This document shows, piece by piece, positions 54,358-60,873 of a stretch of 60,873 nt of DNA. Every line of letters begins with the position of its first letter. Positions within the stretch are counted from its first letter, which is position 1. Location: contig NZ_CBVJ010000078.1 of assembly GCF_000513275.1 (NCBI RefSeq), positions 1 to 60,873 on the forward strand, written 5' to 3'. Under the pieces are notes generated by a model that did no database searches, had not been told where the DNA came from, and saw only the letters and a list, made by a program, of their open reading frames with translations. A program made the translations under genes and the position numbers. This DNA comes from Paenibacillus gorillae. GTDB taxonomy: Bacteria > Bacillota > Bacilli > Paenibacillales > Paenibacillaceae.

Positions 54358-55090
54358 AATTCTCACCTACTTCTCTTTTCTTGGCTAATGCAGCTTTTCT
54401 GCGGCCCGTTCTCAAATCTTTCCGCTGCGTCTTGCTAAGCGAGGCCAGAACCGGTATACCCAGCAGCTCCTTTAATTCCACTTCGGATTTAAAGGTATCG
54501 TTCAAGTAATCCAGAAAAATAATGAAAGACATGCAGAGCATGATCGAAATGACGAAGGCGATTAGCAAAGACATGACCATGTTGTTGTTAATCGGAGAGA
54601 GGCTATTGGCATCTGTAGATTTCGCTTCATTCAGGATCGTAATGTTATTGACATTCATAATAGTCGGAATTTGATCCTTGAACACTTTGACGACTGCATT
54701 CACGACATCCATCGCATGCTGATACGACTCGTCCTGATATACGATGCTCATCACCTGAGAATTGGTGCTGGAAGCTACGGACAACTCCCTTGCCATGTGA
54801 CTGGCAGATTCCCCAAGCTCCGGATACAGCTCAACGACTTTATCCAAAATCGCTGAAGACAGCATAATTTCTTTGTAGGAGCCCATCAGCATTAAATCGA
54901 ATTGCAGCGATCCTACGTTAGGCATGAGGTTGGAATTGACTTGATTTACGATCAGCTTGGCTCTTGCCTCGTAGATTGGCGTCGTGAAATAGAGACTCTT
55001 AACGGCAACGGCTGCGCATGCTACGATAACGAATATAGCCAAAAGCCACCATTTCTTTTTGACCAAACTTAAATAACGATTTAAATCCAC
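54338..55090 (-). CDS. Wzz/CpsC-like polysaccharide co-polymerase (kinase adaptor)
   Basis: 250 aa with two membrane helices: one at about 20-40 (WWLLAIFVIVACAAVAVKSLYF) and one near the C-terminus (MSLLIAFVISIMLCMSFIIFLDYL) after the Wzz Pro-rich segment. Extracellular loop between. The cytoplasmic tail (TFKSEVELKELLGIPVLASL) activates the BY-kinase. GTG start at 55090 behind GGGGGTG; the frame extends to 55135 into the promoter region. Confidence 0.9.
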   Translation of the reverse strand: MDLNRYLSLVKKKWWLLAIFVIVACAAVAVKSLYFTTPIYEARAKLIVNQVNSNLMPNVGSLQFDLMLMGSYKEIMLSSAILDKVVELYPELGESASHMARELSVASSTNSQVMSIVYQDESYQHAMDVVNAVVKVFKDQIPTIMNVNNITILNEAKSTDANSLSPINNNMVMSLLIAFVISIMLCMSFIIFLDYLNDTFKSEVELKELLGIPVLASLSKTQRKDLRTGRRKAALAKKREVGENYATLNQ

Positions 55091-55128
55091 AATCGCACCC
55101 CCGCGAAGCTTCGGATAATTAATAGATA

Positions 55129-55187
55129 GATACAATTTGTAACATTTGCTACAACTCTACTTTATGATACAATTAGTAGCATGTCAA
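55129..55187 (-). promoter_or_regulatory. cpsC-operon promoter with GATAC-type operators
   Basis: Minus strand: TTGACA (55182-55187), 17-bp spacer containing GCTACTAATTGTATC (55166-55180), TAAAGT (55159-55164), then a second site GTTACAAATTGTATC (55129-55143) over the early transcript. Imperfect half-sites but identical spacing to the galU and glycosyltransferase promoters. Confidence 0.78.
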
Positions 55188-55222
55188 TACATGAAATTAA
55201 ACAAATTTATTTAGCAGGTCGC

Positions 55223-56605
55223 TTAGCGTTTATATATCGCATGCTCCGCCACTTCGTCCCAAGTCCGGTACAGCTCCATCACCTGATTGTGGTCCGCATC
55301 TCGGCCGGTCTGGATAACGATGATCTCTAGCTCCGTTATCGCTCGGATGCTGTGCAGAGACTGCATCGGAATATGCAGGGTGCTTCCCGCTTTGACGGAC
55401 ATGAATCGTCCGTTCAGCACGAATTCCCCTGTTCCCTTTATGATGGTCCAGCTCTCTTCACGATGAACATTCAATTGATAGCCAAAGCTTCTATGCTGCC
55501 GGATCAAGGCACGCTTCGTCACGACGCAGCTGCCGTCCTCGTATTTCTGATAATCCAGCACACGGAAATATCCCCATTGCCGCTCCTCGAACATCGGCTC
55601 TTGATCGTAATCGATGAAATCCTTCACGCGCGGACTGGCCTGCTTATCCGTCACGAGAATGCCGTCCGGACTAACCGCGACGACTACATTAGACACGCCA
55701 ATAATCGATACCGGCATATCGGTTTCATTGATCAGATGTGTATTGATGCTATCGGAGCTAACCATTCCTCTGCCAAGCTGACTGTTATTCATTTCTTCCG
55801 TCAACGTATTCCAAGTGCCAAGGTCCTTCCAATACCCGTCGTACGGTATGACGACGATATTGTTCATTCGCTCAATTACTTCGTAATCGAAGCTTATTTT
55901 GGGCAGAAGATGATATTGCTTAGCAAGCTCTTCATATTGAATGGGGCAACCCTTGCGTTCCAATAGATCGATCATGTAACCGATCCGGAATGCAAATACG
56001 CCGGAGTTCCACAACGCATTTTGGCTTATCAGCGCTTTAGCTTTTTCTTCATCCGGCTTTTCGACAAAACGATCTACGGTGCGATAAGAGGGCTGCCGGG
56101 CGGATGCATCTGGTTCAGAGGAAGGAACAATATAGCCATATTTAGAGGAGGCATAAGCGGGCTCGATTCCAATCAACGCCATCTCTGCCTGAGAGACTTG
56201 GAGAGTAGCTTCCAGTTCCTTGACGGTGTCGAAAAACCGGGTTTCGACATAGGGATCTACAGGTAAAACAATCGCTACTTCATCCAGGCTTGCACCTTGC
56301 TGTGAATATAAATAAACGGCGGACAGCGCAATCGCGGCGAATGTATCTCTGCGCTCCGGCTCAATAATTAACGGTACCTGCTCGCCTAGCTGGCTATGCA
56401 TCATCTCCACCTGGGACTGGCTCGTTGCGATCAGACTGGATTCCGCCAAGCCGCTTTGCTCCAATTGTCCCCATACCCGCTGCACCATGGACACTCTGCG
56501 CTGCTCTTTATCCTCCAGCACCTTCAAGAATTGCTTTGACCTGGCGTCATTCGAGAGAGGCCAGAGACGCTTGCCCGATCCGCCGGACAACAATACGAGC
56601 TTCAT
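55223..56605 (-). CDS. manC: Mannose-1-phosphate guanylyltransferase (ManC-like) with cupin domain
   Basis: 460-aa sugar-nucleotide enzyme. The pyrophosphorylase domain has LVLLSGGSGKRLWPLSNDARSKQFLKV, EPERRDTFAAIALSA, RFVEKPDEEKA and LWNSGVFAFR. A C-terminal cupin follows (WGYFRVLDYQKYEDG, HREESWTIIKGTGEF, MKAGSTLHIP-like segment). It would make GDP-mannose for the EPS. Whether the cupin has mannose-6-phosphate isomerase activity is unknown. ATG at 56605 preceded by GGGGAG. Confidence 0.88.
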   Translation of the reverse strand: MKLVLLSGGSGKRLWPLSNDARSKQFLKVLEDKEQRRVSMVQRVWGQLEQSGLAESSLIATSQSQVEMMHSQLGEQVPLIIEPERRDTFAAIALSAVYLYSQQGASLDEVAIVLPVDPYVETRFFDTVKELEATLQVSQAEMALIGIEPAYASSKYGYIVPSSEPDASARQPSYRTVDRFVEKPDEEKAKALISQNALWNSGVFAFRIGYMIDLLERKGCPIQYEELAKQYHLLPKISFDYEVIERMNNIVVIPYDGYWKDLGTWNTLTEEMNNSQLGRGMVSSDSINTHLINETDMPVSIIGVSNVVVAVSPDGILVTDKQASPRVKDFIDYDQEPMFEERQWGYFRVLDYQKYEDGSCVVTKRALIRQHRSFGYQLNVHREESWTIIKGTGEFVLNGRFMSVKAGSTLHIPMQSLHSIRAITELEIIVIQTGRDADHNQVMELYRTWDEVAEHAIYKR

Positions 56606-56621
56606 ATCCTGTTCTCCCCTC

Positions 56622-57316
56622 TTAATAGGCGTCGCTAGAGCCAAACATCACTCTGACGGTCAATAAAATAAGCTTCAGGTCCAATAGAAGACTTCGCCGT
56701 TCAATATAATGCAAATCAAGCTCCACCATTTCCCGGAAGCTTAATGCGTTTCGTCCGCTAACCTGCCAAAGCCCGGTACAGCCCGGCGTTACCTTCAGCC
56801 TGAGCCTTTCGTAGCTAGTGTATTCCTGAACCTCGCGAGGCAAAGCCGGGCGCGGGCCGACAAGCGACATATCGCCGCGGATAACATTCCACAGCTGCGG
56901 CAGCTCATCGATACTGGTCTTCCGAATCCACTTGCCAACCTTCGTAATGCGGGGGTCATTTTTCATTTTGAACATGGCGCCTTCAATTTCATTTCGTTCC
57001 AGAAGTTCGTCCAACTGCTTCTCCGCATCTGATACCATTGAGCGAAATTTGTACATATTAAACTGACGCTCATTTTTACCGACCCGCTTTTGGTAAAAAA
57101 AACGGACCCTTTAGGATCCTCTATTTTTATACTGAAAACGACCACCAGCAAAATCGGCGACAACAGGATGAGTCCAACTGAGGCGCCTAGCAAATCTACT
57201 GCCCGTTTGGCCTTCAGATAGAACCTTAATGTAAGATTACGCTCATACCCGGTATATAAAGTCCCGGATTCAAAAACAGCCTCGATGTCATTCCGTTGAG
57301 GGGATGTTGGAGCCAT
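56622..57316 (-). pseudogene. Initiating sugar transferase (WcaJ/EpsL-like), frameshifted at a T8 tract
   Basis: Two overlapping frames together give about 231 aa of a polyprenyl-phosphate glycosyl-1-phosphate transferase. The N-terminal part has a membrane helix (LLGASVGLILLSPILLVVVFSI) and IEDPKGSVFF; the C-terminal part holds MYKFRSMVSDAE, KTSIDELPQLWNVIRGDMSLVGPRPALP and TPGCTGLWQVSGRN. They break at T8 (A8 on the plus strand, 57095-57102); one extra T restores VFFYQKRVGKNERQFN. This enzyme starts the repeat unit on undecaprenyl phosphate, so an off state would stop EPS synthesis. Confidence 0.85.
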
Positions 57317-57333
57317 CGCTTTCACCTGTCCTT

Positions 57334-58227
57334 TTACTTATTCGAATATTGCTGCTTCATCATTTGCTCCATAACGGCCAACAGCGGTATTCTCAATTCT
57401 TCACTGCGAAGGGCAAAATCAAGCGTCGTTGTAATAAATCCAAGCTTCTCTCCAACGTCATAACGGATGCCTTCGAAGTTGTAGGCATAGACGCCTTCGG
57501 CTGCGTTCAGCTTCTGAATCGCGTCCGTCAGCTGAATTTCACCGCCGGCCCCCTCCTCCTGGTGAGCAAGAAATTCGAATATCTCAGGGGTCAAAATATA
57601 TCGGCCCATTATTGCGAGATTAGAAGGCGCAAATCCGGCGGCAGGCTTCTCAACAAACCGGTTTACTTCATAAAGCCGGCCGTAGCATGCTAGAGGATCT
57701 ACAATTCCGTAACGGTGCGTCTCCTCAGGCTTTACGGACTGTACACCAATTACCGATCGCTGCGTCTCTTCATATTGCTGAATCAGCTGTCTGACACATG
57801 GAACCTCAGAGCGGACGATATCATCTCCAAGCAAAACAGCAAACGGTTCATTGCCGATAAAATTACGCGCGCACCAGACGGCATGGCCAAGACCCTTCGC
57901 TTCTTTTTGCCGGATATAGTGAATGTCTACGTTGGAAGATCTGCGCACCTCATCAAGCAAATCAAATTTGCCTTTGCTGAATAAGTTATTTTCCAGTTCA
58001 AACGAGTGGTCGAAGTGATCCTCAATTGCCCGTTTTCCTTTGCCGGTTACGATGATAATATCCTCGATGCCGGAAGCGACCGCTTCCTCCACGATGTATT
58101 GAATCGTAGGTTTGTCGACAATCGGAAGCATCTCCTTGGGCATAGCTTTCGTGGCTGGTAAAAAATCGTGTACCAAGTCCGGCAGCAGGTATAATCGCTT
58201 TTTTTGACTTTTTTGCATCGTCTCCAT
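57334..58227 (-). CDS. galU: UTP-glucose-1-phosphate uridylyltransferase
   Basis: 297-aa enzyme making UDP-glucose. [34 protein letters not shown] is the GalU start motif, although the usual N-terminal GxGTR is replaced by [10 protein letters not shown], lacking the consensus Gly-rich loop. [31 protein letters not shown] and [12 protein letters not shown] are intact. The altered first loop is odd and might lower or change activity. ATG at 58227. First gene of the galU-sugar transferase-manC run. Confidence 0.87.
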   Translation of the reverse strand: METMQKSQKKRLYLLPDLVHDFLPATKAMPKEMLPIVDKPTIQYIVEEAVASGIEDIIIVTGKGKRAIEDHFDHSFELENNLFSKGKFDLLDEVRRSSNVDIHYIRQKEAKGLGHAVWCARNFIGNEPFAVLLGDDIVRSEVPCVRQLIQQYEETQRSVIGVQSVKPEETHRYGIVDPLACYGRLYEVNRFVEKPAAGFAPSNLAIMGRYILTPEIFEFLAHQEEGAGGEIQLTDAIQKLNAAEGVYAYNFEGIRYDVGEKLGFITTTLDFALRSEELRIPLLAVMEQMMKQQYSNK

Positions 58228-58284
58228 CACCCTATCCCTATTCGTTTATCTATCTTTTTCAAAAAAGTATAGCCATTCATTTTA

Positions 58285-58341
58285 GATACATTTTGTATCC
58301 CTAATACTCCTTACTTTAAGATACAATTTGTATCATGTCAA
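58285..58341 (-). promoter_or_regulatory. galU-operon promoter with perfect GATAC-N5-GTATC operators
   Basis: Minus strand: TTGACA (58336-58341), 17-bp spacer containing perfect GATACAAATTGTATC (58320-58334), TAAAGT (58313-58318), then a second perfect site GATACAAAATGTATC (58285-58299) just past the expected start of transcription. Confidence 0.82.
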
Positions 58342-58370
58342 TCCCTTTTTCACCCTTAAAGTGAAACGCA

Positions 58371-58412
58371 AAGACCCCCGCACGCGGATGAATACCGCTG
58401 TACGGGGGTCTT
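58371..58412 (-). terminator. Intrinsic terminator of ndk
   Basis: AAGACCCCCG pairs with CGGGGGTCTT with an inner GCGG/CCGC pairing, followed on the minus strand by TTTGCG. Confidence 0.75.
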
Positions 58413-58431
58413 CTTTGAAGCTGAAATCCGA

Positions 58432-58830
58432 TTAATGGAAGAAGAGGCCGATTTCCCGATCCGCGTTCTCCGGGGAATCCGAGCCATGGACGATATTGCT
58501 CTCGACACTTAACGCGAAATCTCCGCGGATCGTGCCGGGCTCGGCGTCAGCGGGATTCGTCTTTCCGATCAGTGAACGGGCGTTTTTCACCGCACCGTCT
58601 CCTTCCCATACCATGGCAAAAGACGGACCCGAGGTAATAAACGAGACGAGATCACCGAAGAATGGCCGTGCGGCATGCTCGGCATAATGAGTTTCAGCCA
58701 GTGATTGATCAATGCTAATCAGCTTCGCCTGCGCAAGATGGAAGCCTTTGCTTTCAAATCGCGATACGATGTTTCCGACTAATCCGCGTTTCACACCGTC
58801 CGGCTTCACTAATATAAATGTACGTTCCAT
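58432..58830 (-). CDS. ndk: Nucleoside diphosphate kinase, short C-terminus
   Basis: 132-aa enzyme equilibrating NDPs and NTPs by a phosphohistidine intermediate. [17 protein letters not shown], the active His in [17 protein letters not shown] and [16 protein letters not shown] are all present. It ends at REIGLFFH, about 16 residues shorter than the usual 148-aa form, lacking the C-terminal tail (Tyr/Trp-containing end). Some natural short forms exist; a late truncation is possible. Monocistronic. Confidence 0.93.
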   Translation of the reverse strand: MERTFILVKPDGVKRGLVGNIVSRFESKGFHLAQAKLISIDQSLAETHYAEHAARPFFGDLVSFITSGPSFAMVWEGDGAVKNARSLIGKTNPADAEPGTIRGDFALSVESNIVHGSDSPENADREIGLFFH

Positions 58831-59003
58831 TCCATTCTCTCCTTCTCTAGCTTCATTAGCTGCTCCGCAACATATTACCCGGTGTCTTTGCCCAATATGA
58901 GATGGCAGAGCCGGGTGTTGCGCTCAATTGCCCTCACTCATACGTATTGCCAACTTACAGCCTTCCTAATCCCATTCCCGGTCAAAAAATGACATAAAAC
59001 GAC

Positions 59004-59169
59004 TAGGGCGTGTCTGAAAACCCGTTCAGTGGCATCTTTCACCGCCTTTCCGCCCCCTGCTTCGTTCCGTTTGCTTGACATACCCCCGGGTACACATTCA
59101 CAAACGCGCCTTGCATGGAACGAAAATTCGGCAAAATTTGCTGCCCTCAGAGTTCTCAGACACACCCTA
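59004..59169. mobile_element. 162-bp MITE-like element with TA flanks
   Basis: Bounded by TA dinucleotides. Terminal inverted repeats are GGGCGTGTCTGAAAACCC at the left and the complement of GGGTGTGTCTGAGAACTC at the right (15 of 18 identical). No coding capacity. TA-flanked small elements with such ends behave like IS630/Tc1-type MITEs. A truncated end is at 14089-14128. Lies 8 bp past the yqfL stop. Confidence 0.7.
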
Positions 59170-59176
59170 AAACCAG

Positions 59177-59995
59177 TCATTCCGATTTTTCCGTTTGCCG
59201 ATATAGCATTTCAATAATAAGGCCTGCTGTTTCCTCTATCGCACGATTCGTAACGTCAATAACTGGACATTGAAATGATTCCATAATCTTCTCGGCATAT
59301 CGGAGCTCCTCAACGATCCTCTCTTCCGAAGCATAGGGAGCTGTCGGCGGAAGGCCCAGCGTCTTGAGACGCTCTGTCCGAATGCCGATCAAATGCTCGG
59401 GCTGCATCGTCAGTCCGATAATGAGTCTGCCAGGTGCCGATGCCAGCTCCGCCGGCAGCGTTACCTCCGGCATAAGCGGCAGGTTGGCAGTCTTTATCCC
59501 TTTGTGGGAGAGAAAAACGCTTAGCGGTGTCTTCGAGGTCCGAGAGACGCCGATCAGGACGACTTCAGCCTGCATAAATCCTCTGGCATCCTTGCCGTCA
59601 TCATATTTGACAGCAAATTCAATCGCTTCGATCCGGCGATGATAGTCTTCATCAATAGAATGCAGCAGACCAGGCTTGCGGTTCGGAGAGCTGCCGAACG
59701 TATCGACATAAGCTTCCAGCATCGGCCCCATTACATCGACTGCCCTCACGCCCCAGCGGAACGCTTCCTCTTTCATACGTGCCCGAAGCTTAGGCTGAAC
59801 GAGCGTATAACTGATAAAACCGCCCGTACTGGCTGCCTCTGATACGACCTGAATGACTTCATCTTCGCTTTTCATATGGCCGTACCGCTTAATTTTCACT
59901 TCCTCCGATGCGAACTGACGCAATGTCGCTTTGGCAACCGCTTCTCCCGTCTCCCCGACGGCATCCGAGCAAACATAGATGATCATTTCATTCAT
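59177..59995 (-). CDS. Pyruvate, phosphate dikinase regulatory protein (YqfL/DUF299)
   Basis: 272-aa bifunctional ADP-dependent Ser/Thr kinase and Pi-dependent phosphorylase family that switches PPDK on and off. IYVCSDAVGETGEAVAKA at the N-terminus, P-loop-like GVSRTSKTPLSVFLSHKGIKTANLPLMPEV and LSPERL-like TMQPEHLIGIRTERL are visible. ATG at 59995; the frame continues five codons upstream. In Bacillus YqfL targets are not fully settled; PPDK itself is outside the window. Confidence 0.92.
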   Translation of the reverse strand: MNEMIIYVCSDAVGETGEAVAKATLRQFASEEVKIKRYGHMKSEDEVIQVVSEAASTGGFISYTLVQPKLRARMKEEAFRWGVRAVDVMGPMLEAYVDTFGSSPNRKPGLLHSIDEDYHRRIEAIEFAVKYDDGKDARGFMQAEVVLIGVSRTSKTPLSVFLSHKGIKTANLPLMPEVTLPAELASAPGRLIIGLTMQPEHLIGIRTERLKTLGLPPTAPYASEERIVEELRYAEKIMESFQCPVIDVTNRAIEETAGLIIEMLYRQTEKSE

Positions 59996-60043
59996 AAGTC
60001 CGTCCCCCAACCGAAATCAGTCGAATCATGTTCGTATGAAAAT

Positions 60044-60072
60044 CCCGGCAAGCGCACGCTTAACCGGGGCCT
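60044..60072 (-). terminator. Candidate terminator after pepF
   Basis: CCCGG/CCGGG and AAGCG/CGCTT form a compact hairpin, followed on the minus strand by ATTTTC; weak T-run. Confidence 0.5.
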
Positions 60073-60076
60073 TCTA

Positions 60077-60873
60077 TTATGCAGGAGAGCCTATTTCGTT
60101 CGTCAGCTCCAGAAACAGCTTGATATCCTCATTAGTCAAAGCAACTGCATCGCGCCAGAAGCCTTCCTCATCCAGCTTGACGCCAAGATGCTTCTGTGCG
60201 AGTTCCTCGACCGTCATAGAGCCTGTATCGCGCAGCAGCTGTACGTAGCGCTCAGCGAACGCTGGTCCTTCTTGTTGGGCGCGGGCATAGATTCCGGCAC
60301 TGAACAAGTAGCCGAATGTATAAGGGAAGTTATAGAACGGTACATCTGTCAAATAGAAATGGAGCTTTGAAGCCCAGAAATGCGGATGTACTTCACCCAG
60401 CGTACCGCTGAATGCTTCCCGCTGCGCAGCCTCCATCAGTTCACTTAGCTCCGTTGCCGTTACCATGCCTTGTCTCCGCTTCTCGAAAAACCGGGTTTCG
60501 AACAGGAACCGGGCATGAATATTCATATAGAACGCTACGGAGTTTTGAATTTTATTTTCCAAGAGGCCAATCTTCTCTTCCTTGTCGGTCGCAGCCTTCA
60601 TCGCAGAATCGGATACGATAAGCTCAGCAAAGGTAGAAGCCGTCTCTGCCACGTTCATCGCATATTCCTGCGAGAATGCAGGCAGATCATTCATTACATG
60701 CTGATGGTAAGCATGTCCCAGTTCATGCGCCAGTGTCGATACATTGTCCGGGGTACCGGCATAGGTCATGAAAATACGCGTCTGCCCGTCCTTAGGAAAG
60801 GCCGTACAGAAGCCGCCAGGCCTTTTACCTGCCCGATCCTCCGCTTCGACCCAGCCTTGCTTGAGAGCCATTT
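60077..60873 (-). CDS. pepF: Oligoendopeptidase F (M3B), 5' end cut by window edge
   Basis: C-terminal ~264 residues of a zinc metallopeptidase that degrades oligopeptides in the cytoplasm. The zinc motif HELGHAYHQHVM (HExxH) and the third ligand region NVAETASTFAELIV are present, then the M3 tail YNFPYTFGYLFSAGIYARAQQEG. The frame runs off the window edge. The upstream stretch begins with WVEAEDRAGKRPGGFC, also typical of PepF. Confidence 0.95.
   Translation of the reverse strand, partial: MALKQGWVEAEDRAGKRPGGFCTAFPKDGQTRIFMTYAGTPDNVSTLAHELGHAYHQHVMNDLPAFSQEYAMNVAETASTFAELIVSDSAMKAATDKEEKIGLLENKIQNSVAFYMNIHARFLFETRFFEKRRQGMVTATELSELMEAAQREAFSGTLGEVHPHFWASKLHFYLTDVPFYNFPYTFGYLFSAGIYARAQQEGPAFAERYVQLLRDTGSMTVEELAQKHLGVKLDEEGFWRDAVALTNEDIKLFLELTNEIGSPA

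Noticed and set aside
1..60873. CRISPR array, tRNA, rRNA or prophage
   Set aside because: No regularly spaced repeats, cloverleaf-like genes, rRNA segments or phage structural gene runs were seen.

Overview
The window looks like a chromosomal segment of a Gram-positive, endospore-former-type Firmicute, most likely Paenibacillus or a close relative. The reasons are strong AAGGAGG ribosome-binding sites, frequent GTG/TTG starts, roughly 50% GC, and family content such as a YneK-like DUF2621 protein, a YqfL-type PPDK regulator, PepF, lipoproteins with classic lipoboxes and a Gram-positive Tad locus. No rRNA, tRNA or CRISPR array was seen. Genes at both window edges (a CtpA-type protease and PepF) are cut.

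Layout. 1-21 kb is mostly housekeeping: ctpA-like protease, HAD phosphatase, an ECF sigma/anti-sigma pair, a sulfate ABC importer operon (cysT-cysW-cysA-sbp), YigZ, pgi, a hydroxyisobutyrate-dehydrogenase-like enzyme, DUF420, a two-component system, a small methyltransferase, ppnP, tkt, purU, nfo, DUF2621, a lipoprotein and an SDR39U1 epimerase. 21.2-23.1 kb is a group II intron with class C features, inserted beside a terminator hairpin, whose reverse transcriptase carries two frameshifts. 23.1-25.0 kb is an AT-rich islet with two unrecognised exported proteins. 25.0-35.5 kb is a Tad/Flp pilus-type secretion locus (tadZ-A-B-C, a 54-aa Flp1-like pilin, TadE/G-like pseudopilins, prepilin peptidase, FHA protein) read on the minus strand. 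A strong terminator hairpin lies in its 5' leader.

35.6-40.7 kb is the most unusual part. It holds a 42-aa precursor peptide with a lasso-peptide (paeninodin-type) leader and a Trp/Gly/Pro tail. Convergent to it lies a tightly coupled operon for an HprK-like kinase, a PqqD-type leader-binding protein (B1), a transglutaminase-like leader peptidase (B2), a nucleotidyltransferase and an ABC exporter. No asparagine-synthetase-like lasso cyclase (C protein) is present in the window, and the precursor lacks the Asp/Glu needed for a normal lasso ring. This may be a lasso-derived but non-lasso peptide system.

40.7-58.3 kb is an exopolysaccharide (EPS) locus: seven glycosyltransferases, a beta-helix protein, Wzx, Wzy, BY-kinase and its membrane adaptor, mannose-1-phosphate guanylyltransferase, an initiating sugar transferase and GalU. 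An inverted repeat GATAC-N5-GTATC, or a close variant, sits in the promoters of galU, cpsC and the glycosyltransferase operon. In all three it lies in the 17-bp spacer between TTGACA and TAAAGT. Variants also occur at the peptide precursor and HprK-operon promoters, so the peptide system and the EPS genes appear to form one regulon. Three EPS-locus genes each carry a single -1 frameshift at an A/T homopolymer: either phase-variable switches or sequencing errors.

58.4-60.9 kb returns to housekeeping (ndk, yqfL, pepF), with a 162-bp MITE-like element whose end also occurs at 14.09 kb.
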